From assembly GCF_003336805.1 (NCBI RefSeq), contig NZ_QFWJ01000013.1, forward strand, positions 28,323 through 92,322: a DNA stretch of 64,000 nucleotides, given 5' to 3'. The DNA is from Marinospirillum perlucidum. GTDB taxonomy: Bacteria; Pseudomonadota; Gammaproteobacteria; Pseudomonadales; Halomonadaceae. The translations under genes and the position numbers were made by a program. This document shows, piece by piece, positions 1-7,048 of this stretch. Numbering within the stretch: the stretch's first letter is position 1; each line of letters starts with the position of its first letter. The notes under the pieces were generated by a model. The model saw nothing but the letters and a program-made list of their open reading frames with translations, was not told the origin of the DNA and ran no database searches.

Positions 1-1254
1 ATGCAAAGAATTGCTCGTCTTTTCCAAACACTGCAGTCTTTTGCCTTTGCCCGGGTAATTGTGGATGTATTCCAGCGCTTTTTGAAAGATGACTGTCCAC
101 GCAATGCTGCCGCGCTAACCTACACTTCGCTTTTTGCTGTTGTCCCCCTGCTGACTGTGACCTATTCCATGCTGGCAGCTTTGCCGGTTTTTCGCGGGGT
201 AGGGGAGCAGTTACAGGGCATGCTGTTTGATCATTTTGTGCCAGCTACGGGCCAGGTAGTGAAAGATTATATGGGTGATTTTGCCCAGCAAGCCCGACAA
301 TTAACGCTGGTCGGTGTTATTTTTCTGATCATTACCGCCACCTTGATGATCATTAATATCGAAAAGGCCTTTAATGCCATCTGGCGGGTGGAAAAGCCCC
401 GTCGTGGCCTTCAGGCATTCTTGATCTACTGGACCGTTCTGACCCTCGGCCCCTTATTACTGGGCGCGGGTCTGGTGCTGAGTTCTTATCTCACTTCTCT
501 GCCCCTGCTGGAAAAAGTTGCTGACCCCATCGGTGGCGGTGCACTTTTATGGAACTACCTGCCGTTTATCTTCAGTACTCTGGCTTTTACTCTCTTGTAC
601 TGGGCTGTTCCTCATTGTCACGTTCGCTTTCGCCATGCCGCGTCGGGTGGTTTGGCCATGGCCCTGTTATTTGAAATAGCCAAGGCTGGTTTTTCCTGGT
701 TTGTCACCAGTTTTCCCAGCTATGAGCTGGTTTATGGCGCTTTTGCAGCCTTCCCTCTCTTCCTGCTGTGGATGTATGTGTCCTGGCTGTTAATACTTCT
801 TTGTGCTGAATGGGTGGCTATGCAGGGCCTACCTGAAGAGGAATCCCAGATTGAAACCCTTGAACCGGGGTTACAGCTCCTGCGAGTACTACAAGTACTC
901 TGGCAGGCCTTTGCCCAGGCAGAAGGCGTTGATGAAAACCGCCTGAGGAGTCTGGCGGGTAGTCAGAATGCCAGTCTCTGGCAGGAAAGATTGCAGTGGT
1001 TGCAGTCGCATCACTGGATTGTTTTTGATGTCGAGCGGGAGGTCTGGTTACCGGGACGGGATTTTTCAAGAATCAGCTTTGCCGATTGGCTGGAACAACT
1101 GCCCTGGCGCTTGCCTCCTCTGGCTTTTTGGCCTGAGCAGCTATTGGAACTGAAGGATTTAACCCTGGCACAACAAGAGGTTGAAGCTCAGCAGCGCCAA
1201 GTTTTTTCTAAGCCGGTTAGCCATTTTCTGGAAACTCAAGAGGATTCAAAATGA
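1..1254 (+). CDS. YihY/BrkB family inner membrane protein
   Basis: This 417-residue protein matches the YihY/BrkB (formerly 'ribonuclease BN-like') membrane family. The N-terminus carries the family pattern around residues 35-62 (CPRNAAALTYTSLFAVVPLL). About six hydrophobic segments follow, near 42-62, 101-122, 141-164, 187-203, 216-238 and 248-274, and then a soluble tail of about 140 residues. The role is unsettled in the family; it is an integral inner-membrane protein and not a proven nuclease. The window begins on the first base of the ATG, so its ribosome-binding site is not visible. The stop overlaps the next start by 4 bases, so the two genes are probably cotranscribed. Confidence 0.85.
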   Translation: MQRIARLFQTLQSFAFARVIVDVFQRFLKDDCPRNAAALTYTSLFAVVPLLTVTYSMLAALPVFRGVGEQLQGMLFDHFVPATGQVVKDYMGDFAQQARQLTLVGVIFLIITATLMIINIEKAFNAIWRVEKPRRGLQAFLIYWTVLTLGPLLLGAGLVLSSYLTSLPLLEKVADPIGGGALLWNYLPFIFSTLAFTLLYWAVPHCHVRFRHAASGGLAMALLFEIAKAGFSWFVTSFPSYELVYGAFAAFPLFLLWMYVSWLLILLCAEWVAMQGLPEEESQIETLEPGLQLLRVLQVLWQAFAQAEGVDENRLRSLAGSQNASLWQERLQWLQSHHWIVFDVEREVWLPGRDFSRISFADWLEQLPWRLPPLAFWPEQLLELKDLTLAQQEVEAQQRQVFSKPVSHFLETQEDSK

Positions 1255-1451
1255 AACGTTTTCTAAGTGTTGCCCTGATACTGATTGGAGCCCTGCTGTT
1301 GTATTGGGGGTATGATCTGCATCAGCGGGTTGATAGCCAACTGATTCAAGGCATCACCGGGGAAACCCCGGATCAGGTTTGGCAATATTACGTTACCGGA
1401 GCCGTGGCTTTGGTGCTAGGGGGCTATGGCCTAGTAAAATTTCGCGGCTGA
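1251..1451 (+). CDS. Small DUF3185-type membrane protein
   Basis: A 66-residue protein with two hydrophobic helices, about residues 4-20 and 49-63, joined by a polar loop containing QGITGETPDQVWQYY. This layout fits the DUF3185 family, whose function is not known. The ATG overlaps the stop of the YihY-type gene in the same direction, so translational coupling is likely. The assignment rests on family resemblance; the coding status is well supported by the overlap and the membrane-protein composition. Confidence 0.7.
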   Translation: MKRFLSVALILIGALLLYWGYDLHQRVDSQLIQGITGETPDQVWQYYVTGAVALVLGGYGLVKFRG

Positions 1452-1454
1452 GGC

Positions 1455-1482
1455 TTGACACCTCGAGAGGAGGCTCTATAAT
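1455..1482 (+). promoter_or_regulatory. Consensus sigma-70 promoter of tRNA-Ala
   Basis: A perfect TTGACA (1455-1460) and a perfect TATAAT (1477-1482) are separated by 16 bases. The tRNA begins 21 bases after the -10 box. A stable-RNA promoter of consensus quality is expected here. Confidence 0.85.
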
Positions 1483-1502
1483 GCAAGCCTCCTCAGAGAC
1501 GT

Positions 1503-1578
<76 letters not shown>

Positions 1579-1635
1579 ATTCTTTCTTTTCCTTCTATTT
1601 TTTGCTGCGACACCTCCTTGTGTCTTGTTTAGCTT

Positions 1636-2445
1636 TTAATCACTGAAAGAGATTTCCGGGCCGGATGCATCCTGATCCTTATCGGCCATCTGTTCCTGTA
1701 TCTTTCCGGCCACCTCGGCAAAGATGCGAGCCACCTGACCTTCAGGATCAGCCTCAACACTGGGGTGCCCCTGATCTACCTGCTCCCTGATCGCCAGAGA
1801 CAAAGGCAGTTGCCCCAAGAGCTGAGTAGCATATTCTTTGGCAATACGATCACCACCGCCTTCACCAAAAACCGGCTCGCTGTGACCACAGTTGGAGCAG
1901 GTATGCAGGCTCATGTTCTCGATGACTCCCAGTACCGGCACTTTGACCTGGCGAAACATCTCGATGCCGCGTTTGGCATCCAGAAGCGCGATATCCTGGG
2001 GGGTGGTCACGATCACGGCACCGTCAACCGCTACTTTCTGGGCCAGGGTCAGCTGGATATCGCCGGTTCCCGGTGGCATATCGATAAACAGATAGTCCAG
2101 ATCCTTCCAGCGGGTTTGATTCAGCAGCTGCTGGAAAGCACCCGAGGCCATGGGGCCACGCCAGATCATGGGCGTTTTCTGATCCACCAGAAAGGCCATG
2201 GACATCAACTGAATTCCCTTGGTTTCCAGAGGATCAAAGGTTTTTCCATCGTCTGAAGCAGGTTGCTGGTCATCGCCGACGGCAAACATCTGGGCCTGAC
2301 TGGGACCATAAATATCGGCATCCAGCACACCGACTCGCTTGCCTTGCGCAGCCATGGCCAGTGCCAGATTGGCCGTGACCGTGCTTTTACCGACGCCACC
2401 TTTACCTGAAGCTACAGCGATAATATGCTTAACGCCTTCAGTCAC
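1636..2445 (-). CDS. mrp: Mrp/ApbC iron-sulfur cluster carrier ATPase
   Basis: A 269-residue P-loop NTPase of the Mrp/NBP35 (ApbC) family. The deviant Walker A GKGGVGKS is at residues 14-21, the YGPSQ motif follows at 46-50, and the cluster-binding CxxC (CSNC) is at 183-186. It carries and delivers Fe-S clusters in the cytoplasm. It is the short form without the N-terminal MIP18-like domain found in some Mrp proteins. The start is GTG with AGGAG seven bases upstream. It is divergent from the MetX-like gene. Confidence 0.93.
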   Translation of the reverse strand: MTEGVKHIIAVASGKGGVGKSTVTANLALAMAAQGKRVGVLDADIYGPSQAQMFAVGDDQQPASDDGKTFDPLETKGIQLMSMAFLVDQKTPMIWRGPMASGAFQQLLNQTRWKDLDYLFIDMPPGTGDIQLTLAQKVAVDGAVIVTTPQDIALLDAKRGIEMFRQVKVPVLGVIENMSLHTCSNCGHSEPVFGEGGGDRIAKEYATQLLGQLPLSLAIREQVDQGHPSVEADPEGQVARIFAEVAGKIQEQMADKDQDASGPEISFSD

Positions 2446-2549
2446 TTGGTTTCTCCTGCTTTGGAATTGAAAGACTCATCTTAGCTTTGATCATTTCTTC
2501 TGGCAAAGCACCTGCAGGTGAGACCTGCTGCGAGCAAGGAAATTCAGCC

Positions 2550-3656
2550 ATGCGGGTCGAGAAAAAACAATTTGTTGTAGAGGACTTCACCACCTTCACC
2601 GGCAAGACGCTTCCTGAAGTCAAATTCGGCTGGGAATCCTGGGGCCAGTTGAATGAACGTCGAGATAACGCCATTCTGGTGACCCACTATTTTTCCGGGT
2701 CCAGTCATGCAGCCGGTTATTACAGTGAAGAAGATAAACTGCCCGGCTACTGGGATCATCTGATCGGTCCGGGCAAGCCCCTGGATACCGACCGTTTTTT
2801 TATCTTCAGCTGTGACACCCTGGTGAATCAAGAGCCCTTTAATCCTCAGGTGATTACTACGGGTCCGGCCTCCATCAATCCCGATACGGGTAAACTCTGG
2901 GGTCTGGATTTTCCTGTAGTAACGATTGCCGATTTCGTAGCTGCCCAGAAAGCCCTGCTGGATTCCTTGGGTATCGACAAGCTGCATGCAGTGATCGGGC
3001 CTTCCATGGGGTCCTTACAGGCATTGCAGTGGGCGGTTGACTTTCCTGGCCGGGTTGAGCGCATGGTTTCTGTCATCGGAATGGGTGAAGCCGATGCCTG
3101 GACGTGTATGGGACTGCAGCAATGGGCTGAACCCATTCTGGCTGATCCCAACTGGAACCAGGGGGACTACTATGAGGCCGAGCCTCCCTTGCAGGGTGTT
3201 CTGCAGACCCTGATGCAGATTAATCACCAGGCATTAAGCCCGGAGTTAATTAACCGGACTTTTTTTCAGCATCATCCTCTGGAGCCAGGGCCGCTGGACT
3301 CCATCCGTGAAGACTACCGGATGATCCAGCGCTTTCGCGCAGACTGCCTGGAAAGAGCCAAGCTGGCTGACGGCAATCATCTTCTCTATCTGGTCAGGGC
3401 CAACCAGACTTTTTTGGCGGGGCAGGGCAAGACCCTGGACGCAGGCCTGGAGAAAATCCAGGCCAAGTGCCTCTTTCTACCGGCAACTGCGGATCAGCTG
3501 CTGCCACCGCGCCTGGCGTTAAAAGTTCACCAGCAATTGCTGGTCCAGGGTAAAAGCAGTCAGTATCAGGAAATCCAGGGCTCCTGGGGGCACCTGGATG
3601 GTATCTACAGCATTTCCACTCAGGCTGAAACACTGCGCCGCTTTCTGGAGGAATAA
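2550..3656 (+). CDS. MetX-like homoserine O-acyltransferase family alpha/beta hydrolase
   Basis: A 368-residue alpha/beta hydrolase of the homoserine O-acetyltransferase (MetX) family. It shows the family block SGSSHAAG near residue 49, a nucleophile elbow GPSMGS with Ser152, and a C-terminal WGHLDG with the likely catalytic His. It lacks the usual GGSMGG elbow, so it may be a MetX-like esterase rather than the true methionine-pathway enzyme. An upstream TTG at 2487 is in frame, but ATG 2550 has a better site (CAAGGA nine bases before). The stop is 3 bases from the next start, so it probably forms an operon with the DUF815 ATPase. Confidence 0.75.
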   Translation: MRVEKKQFVVEDFTTFTGKTLPEVKFGWESWGQLNERRDNAILVTHYFSGSSHAAGYYSEEDKLPGYWDHLIGPGKPLDTDRFFIFSCDTLVNQEPFNPQVITTGPASINPDTGKLWGLDFPVVTIADFVAAQKALLDSLGIDKLHAVIGPSMGSLQALQWAVDFPGRVERMVSVIGMGEADAWTCMGLQQWAEPILADPNWNQGDYYEAEPPLQGVLQTLMQINHQALSPELINRTFFQHHPLEPGPLDSIREDYRMIQRFRADCLERAKLADGNHLLYLVRANQTFLAGQGKTLDAGLEKIQAKCLFLPATADQLLPPRLALKVHQQLLVQGKSSQYQEIQGSWGHLDGIYSISTQAETLRRFLEE

Positions 3657-3659
3657 AAC

Positions 3660-4430
3660 TTGCTGAAAGTAAAAGAAATTGATTGGCAAAAAGCCTATGG
3701 GGGCGTCTGGCGGACCCGAGGTGAGTATTTAAAGCCGCTCTATCAAATGCAAGCCTTGCCACTCGATCGACTTCTGGGTATCGAGCGCCAGAAACAGCAG
3801 CTACTGGAAAATACCCGTCGTTTTCTCGCTGATCAGCCCTGCAATCATGCGCTGCTTTGGGGGAGTCGGGGCACCGGCAAAAGCAGCCTGATTAAAAGCC
3901 TGCTCAAGGAATATCATGCCCAAGGCCTGCGTGCTCTGGAAATTCCGCGTGAGAGCCTGGACTGGCTACCGGAAATCAGTGACCAGTTGGAAGAGCTGCC
4001 TTATCACTTTCTGATTTTTTGTGATGATCTCAGCTTTGAGTCAGGCGATTCTGGCTACAAAGCGCTTAAAACCCTGCTGGAAGGCTCGCTGGAAACACCA
4101 CCGGCCAATATCCGGGTCTATGCCACCAGCAATCGTCGCCATCTTCTCCCGGAAAGCCATCAGGACAATGCCGGTGTTCAGGTTGGCGTTGGCGGTGAAC
4201 TGCATCCCGGTGATGCCGTGGAAGAAAAAATCTCTCTGGCCGATCGTTTTGGCCTCAGTCTTTCCTTTTATCAAGGCGATCTGGATCACTACCTGACTCT
4301 AGTGGATAGCTATTTTCCCGATTTTCAGGGAGATCGTGATCAGTTGAGGGCTGATGCCACCCTGTTTGCCCGGATGCGAGCCTCCTACAGTGGGCGTACT
4401 GCTCTGCAATTTTACAACAGTCGCATCTAG
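3660..4430 (+). CDS. DUF815 family AAA+ ATPase
   Basis: A 256-residue ATP-binding protein of the DUF815 family. Walker A GSRGTGKSS is at residues 68-76, a Walker B-like FLIFCDDLSF near 116-125, and the family stretch VYATSNRRHLLPE follows. The physiological role of this family is not established. It starts at TTG with a strong GGAGGA seven bases upstream and lies 3 bases after the MetX-like gene. It converges on umuD, overlapping its 3' end by 4 bases. Confidence 0.8.
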   Translation: MLKVKEIDWQKAYGGVWRTRGEYLKPLYQMQALPLDRLLGIERQKQQLLENTRRFLADQPCNHALLWGSRGTGKSSLIKSLLKEYHAQGLRALEIPRESLDWLPEISDQLEELPYHFLIFCDDLSFESGDSGYKALKTLLEGSLETPPANIRVYATSNRRHLLPESHQDNAGVQVGVGGELHPGDAVEEKISLADRFGLSLSFYQGDLDHYLTLVDSYFPDFQGDRDQLRADATLFARMRASYSGRTALQFYNSRI

Positions 4431-4858
4431 GGCTGGTGCAACACCCAGGTAACCACGCCCCAGAAGATCTGGCTAGTATCCAGATCAGTGATTTCCACTG
4501 GCTGATAGCTCTGGCCGGGGTTTTCTGCCAGCAACCAGGCTGCCTGGGCTACTTTATGCAGGCGACGAACCACCAATTCTCCAAAAAGCAGGGCAACGAC
4601 TACCTGCTCATGACGAGGGTTCAAGGAAGAATCCACCACCAGCAGGTCACCATCATGAATGCCTGCTCCTTGCATGGCATCACCACTGACCCGACAAAAA
4701 TAGGTGGCAGAAGGGCGACGCACCAGATGGCGATCCAGGGACAGGGCCTGGCCAGAAAAATCCTGTGCCGGACTGGGAAATCCACTGGCATTTCTACTTG
4801 GCGCTGCAGCCCTGGGCGTGTCGGCAACACCAGCTGCAAACATTTCCTCAATATCCAT
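4427..4858 (-). CDS. umuD: UmuD-like S24 peptidase homologue with both catalytic residues replaced
   Basis: A 143-residue protein that aligns along its length with UmuD, the self-cleaving subunit of DNA polymerase V. The cleavage region is clear (Ser25-Gly26 in ASGFPSPAQDF, against CGFPSPAADY in E. coli), as are PSATYF and IHDGDLLVVDS. The catalytic Ser of the GDSM motif is Ala61 (SGDAM, codon GCC), and the general-base Lys of the VKKL motif is Arg98 (VVRRL). Both dyad residues are therefore lost, which in this family should abolish self-cleavage. ATG 4858 is chosen because GAGG lies five bases upstream; a GTG two codons earlier has no site. No umuC is adjacent; one lies at 53.5 kb. Confidence 0.85.
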   Translation of the reverse strand: MDIEEMFAAGVADTPRAAAPSRNASGFPSPAQDFSGQALSLDRHLVRRPSATYFCRVSGDAMQGAGIHDGDLLVVDSSLNPRHEQVVVALLFGELVVRRLHKVAQAAWLLAENPGQSYQPVEITDLDTSQIFWGVVTWVLHQP

Positions 4859-4900
4859 GACCACCTCGGCAGAAAACTAGAATTGATCCAGCTATTTTAG

Positions 4901-4915
4901 CTGTATAAATATCAG
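4901..4915 (-). promoter_or_regulatory. LexA-box-like motif upstream of umuD
   Basis: CTGATATTTATACAG on the minus strand resembles an SOS box (CTG-N10-CAG) but has only nine bases between the half-sites. It ends 43 bases before the umuD ATG and overlaps the stop codon of the gene upstream. It is a candidate operator only; the spacing does not match the enterobacterial consensus. Confidence 0.35.
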
Positions 4916-5304
4916 TATTCCAGCTTCCAGGGCATTTTTTGCAGGCAGTAATGGCTGAGAGCAAATTGAGTTTCCAGCATTCGGGCCAGATAAAAGGAGA
5001 GCTCCCCGGCCGCGGTCACCTGATAGATTTCACCCTGCTCGGAGAGCAATAATTGTTGCTTCTCAACCAGGGTCTGCATCTCCTTATGGTCTTTGCTGGC
5101 AGGCTGGTAGCCTTGGCTGAGCGCCATGAAGAGGGTCTCGGCATTGTCTGAAAGCCGGTAACGCTCACGACCCAGGTCTTCCAGATAAAAGCCCAGGCAA
5201 CGCCCGTCAAAAGCCAGGGACATGGTTGTTTCCAGGTAAATCAGGTCTTCACTGATCGGGTGGGACTGAAATCCGAAACTGATTGGCAGCTCGTCCAGAT
5301 TCAT
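4912..5304 (-). CDS. DUF1828-like protein, unknown function
   Basis: A 130-residue soluble protein. Residues 25-65 (TTMSLAFDGRCLGFYLEDLG, then YRLSDNAETLFMAL) resemble the DUF1828 pattern of a short beta-sheet followed by a 'LSDnaet' turn. The second half is helical with no recognised motif. Its ATG overlaps the stop of the upstream gene by 4 bases, so the two are translationally coupled. It ends about 50 bases before umuD. The DUF1828 match is by eye and tentative. Confidence 0.6.
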   Translation of the reverse strand: MNLDELPISFGFQSHPISEDLIYLETTMSLAFDGRCLGFYLEDLGRERYRLSDNAETLFMALSQGYQPASKDHKEMQTLVEKQQLLLSEQGEIYQVTAAGELSFYLARMLETQFALSHYCLQKMPWKLEY

Positions 5305-5879
5305 AGCAAGCGGTCTCCAGCTGCGGGTAAATCCAGTTCCGGTGCTTCGAGTAAATTGGCCAGCAACAGGAAATCCTCCCAGAGATCGGCCAGCTCACTG
5401 GCTGGCAGCGCCTCGGCAAAATCCTTCAGCATTCCCGGGGCGGGGCGATGCAAGTGGGGGTGGCCTACCAGACGCTCGTCTTCAGGCAGGTGTAGCGATT
5501 TATTCAAATGCGAGCCCGCCATACCGCTATCTACACCCAGCAGGCGCTGGTGGTTATAAGTGAGGGACAGACTCAAGGCCGCAGGCAGTCCCTGGAGAAT
5601 GGAGGGCTTGTAATAGCATTCAACAGCCAGCTCATGAGAATGCTCATCTTCCGGGTGCAGCCGGTTATAGCTGTAATAGGCTTCTGGAAACCCCTTGGTG
5701 GAAAGCTTTTTCCATGCCAACTCGGGGACGGCTTCATCCCAGGTCTTGGCTTCATAAATCAAAGCTTCCGCTGCATCCAGCGTTAAAGGAGGGGTAGCGC
5801 TTGGCAAGAGGTGACTCCTCAGTGGCCCAGGGTTCAAAAACAGGTGGGCTATCTTCTCAAAGACCCGGAGCAGCCGCAA
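5301..5879 (-). CDS. Uncharacterised 192-residue protein coupled to the DUF1828-like gene
   Basis: I do not recognise a family. The protein is soluble, without signal peptide or membrane segment. It has a segment AEALIYEAKTWDEAVPELAWKK near residues 38-60, a motif ELAVECYYKP near 83-92, and a His-rich turn (VGHPHLHRP) near 138-146. The C-terminal third is helical and acidic. It starts at TTG with AAGG five bases upstream. It is the first gene of a tight pair with the DUF1828-like gene and precedes umuD in the same direction. Confidence 0.6.
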   Translation of the reverse strand: MRLLRVFEKIAHLFLNPGPLRSHLLPSATPPLTLDAAEALIYEAKTWDEAVPELAWKKLSTKGFPEAYYSYNRLHPEDEHSHELAVECYYKPSILQGLPAALSLSLTYNHQRLLGVDSGMAGSHLNKSLHLPEDERLVGHPHLHRPAPGMLKDFAEALPASELADLWEDFLLLANLLEAPELDLPAAGDRLL

Positions 5880-5993
5880 TATGACCTTGCCAGCCGATGA
5901 TTAAAAATCGGCTGTATCCCATGCAACAGGAGCATTTATCAATGCAAAAGAGCACCCGTTATGCCCATTAAGCGCTAGGTCATTTAGAGTCTG

Positions 5994-6021
5994 CAAAAAA
6001 ACTAAATCCACTCGCGGTGGA
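5994..6021 (-). terminator. Possible terminator after the tRNA-Gly/Cys/Leu cluster
   Basis: On the minus strand TCCAC-CGCGA-GTGGA (6021-6007) is followed after five bases by seven T residues (6001-5995). The stem is short, so this is a weak candidate. It lies about 60 bases after tRNA-Leu. Confidence 0.4.
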
Positions 6022-6082
6022 CACTTGGCAATGATCAGGGTAACTGGAGATTTTCTAAAAGGGGATAAGACATTGAGATTCT

Positions 6083-6169
6083 TGGTGCCCGGAGCCGGAC
6101 TTGAACCGGCACAGCCATAAGGCCGAGGGATTTTAAATCCCTTGTGTCTACCAATTCCACCACCCGGGC
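6083..6169 (-). tRNA. leuZ: tRNA-Leu (anticodon TAA)
   Basis: An 87-nt class II tRNA with a long variable arm. Acceptor GCCCGGG pairs with TCCGGGC. The anticodon stem is AGGGA/TCCCT with loop TTTAAAA, giving TAA. The T arm has GGTTCAAGTCC and CCA is encoded. It is the last of three tRNAs downstream of pgsA, equivalent to E. coli glyW-cysT-leuZ. Confidence 0.95.
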
Positions 6170-6212
6170 TGATCTGGGCAAATAAGGGGGGAACATTTTT
6201 CGAAGAGAAAAA

Positions 6213-6286
6213 TGGAGGCTGGGGTCGGAATCGAACCGGCGTCCACGGATTTGCAATCCGCTGCATAACCACTCTGCCACCCAGCC
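6213..6286 (-). tRNA. cysT: tRNA-Cys (anticodon GCA)
   Basis: A 74-nt cloverleaf. Acceptor GGCTGGG pairs with CCCAGCC. The anticodon stem is GCGGA/TCCGT with loop TTGCAAA, giving GCA. CCA is encoded. It lies between tRNA-Gly and tRNA-Leu in the order conserved in enterobacteria. Confidence 0.95.
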
Positions 6287-6297
6287 TTTTAGTTGCT

Positions 6298-6372
6298 TGG
6301 AGCGGGAAACGAGATTCGAACTCGCGACCCCAACCTTGGCAAGGTTGTGCTCTACCACTGAGCTATTCCCGC
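6298..6372 (-). tRNA. glyW: tRNA-Gly (anticodon GCC)
   Basis: A 75-nt cloverleaf. Acceptor GCGGGAA pairs with TTCCCGC. The anticodon stem is CAACC/GGTTG with loop TTGCCAA, giving GCC. CCA is encoded. It starts 90 bases after the pgsA stop and is the first of the three tRNAs. Confidence 0.95.
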
Positions 6373-6462
6373 GCAACTGGAGGCACATTATAGGGAGATT
6401 TTTTTGGGTGTCAATGCTTTTTCCAGATTCATTTTAAGTTTTTTTACTTTGCAGGCAATAAC

Positions 6463-7023
6463 TTAGGCTTGCTTCTCTTCTTTAGGCAGTAGATGAGGCC
6501 GAGCTGCCTGCAAATAGAGATACATGGACCAAAGAGTCAGAATCGCGGCCAGGTAGAGGAGCCCGAGTCCCAACCAGGACAGTAGCTCGCCTGGAGGCCC
6601 GATCAGCAGCAGGAAGATGGAGACCATCTGGAAGGTGGTTTTGACCTTGCCGATCCAGCTGACAGCCACGCTGGCACTTTCACCGACTTCAGCCATCCAT
6701 TCACGCAGGGCGGAAATCACAATTTCCCGACCGATAATCACCAGGGCGGGAAAAGTCATCAGCCAGCTGGAATGGGCTTCAATCAGCACGCCCAGGGCAA
6801 CAGCAACCATGAGTTTGTCTGCGACCGGGTCAAGAAATGCACCAAAGGGTGTCATCTGGTTCCAGCGGCGGGCCAGGTAGCCATCCAACCAGTCGGTCAA
6901 GGCTGCAGCCCCGAAGAGAAGAGCACAAATCCAGTATTTGCTTTCCAGAGGCAGATAATAGATGACCACGAGGAGAGGAATAACCAGGATTCGCAGCAGA
7001 GTCAGAAAGGTAGGAAAGTTCAT
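6463..7023 (-). CDS. pgsA: CDP-diacylglycerol--glycerol-3-phosphate 3-phosphatidyltransferase
   Basis: A 186-residue integral membrane enzyme making phosphatidylglycerophosphate, the committed step to phosphatidylglycerol and cardiolipin. The CDP-alcohol phosphatidyltransferase signature is visible around residues 58-80 (DWLDGYLAR, then GAFLDPVADK). Four or more hydrophobic helices span the protein. The start is placed at MNFPTFLTLLR, which matches the family N-terminus; the frame is open further upstream into uvrC, but that stretch does not look like PgsA. Position after uvrC and before tRNA-Gly is conserved with E. coli. Confidence 0.93.
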   Translation of the reverse strand: MNFPTFLTLLRILVIPLLVVIYYLPLESKYWICALLFGAAALTDWLDGYLARRWNQMTPFGAFLDPVADKLMVAVALGVLIEAHSSWLMTFPALVIIGREIVISALREWMAEVGESASVAVSWIGKVKTTFQMVSIFLLLIGPPGELLSWLGLGLLYLAAILTLWSMYLYLQAARPHLLPKEEKQA

Positions 7024-7048
7024 TAATCGTCTTCTTTGGCTGTTGGAC

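Noticed and set aside
1609..1630. Hairpin GACAC-CTCCTT-GTGTC as a terminator of tRNA-Ala
   Set aside because: The five-base stem is weak and the following TTGTTT is a poor T-run; not reported as a feature.
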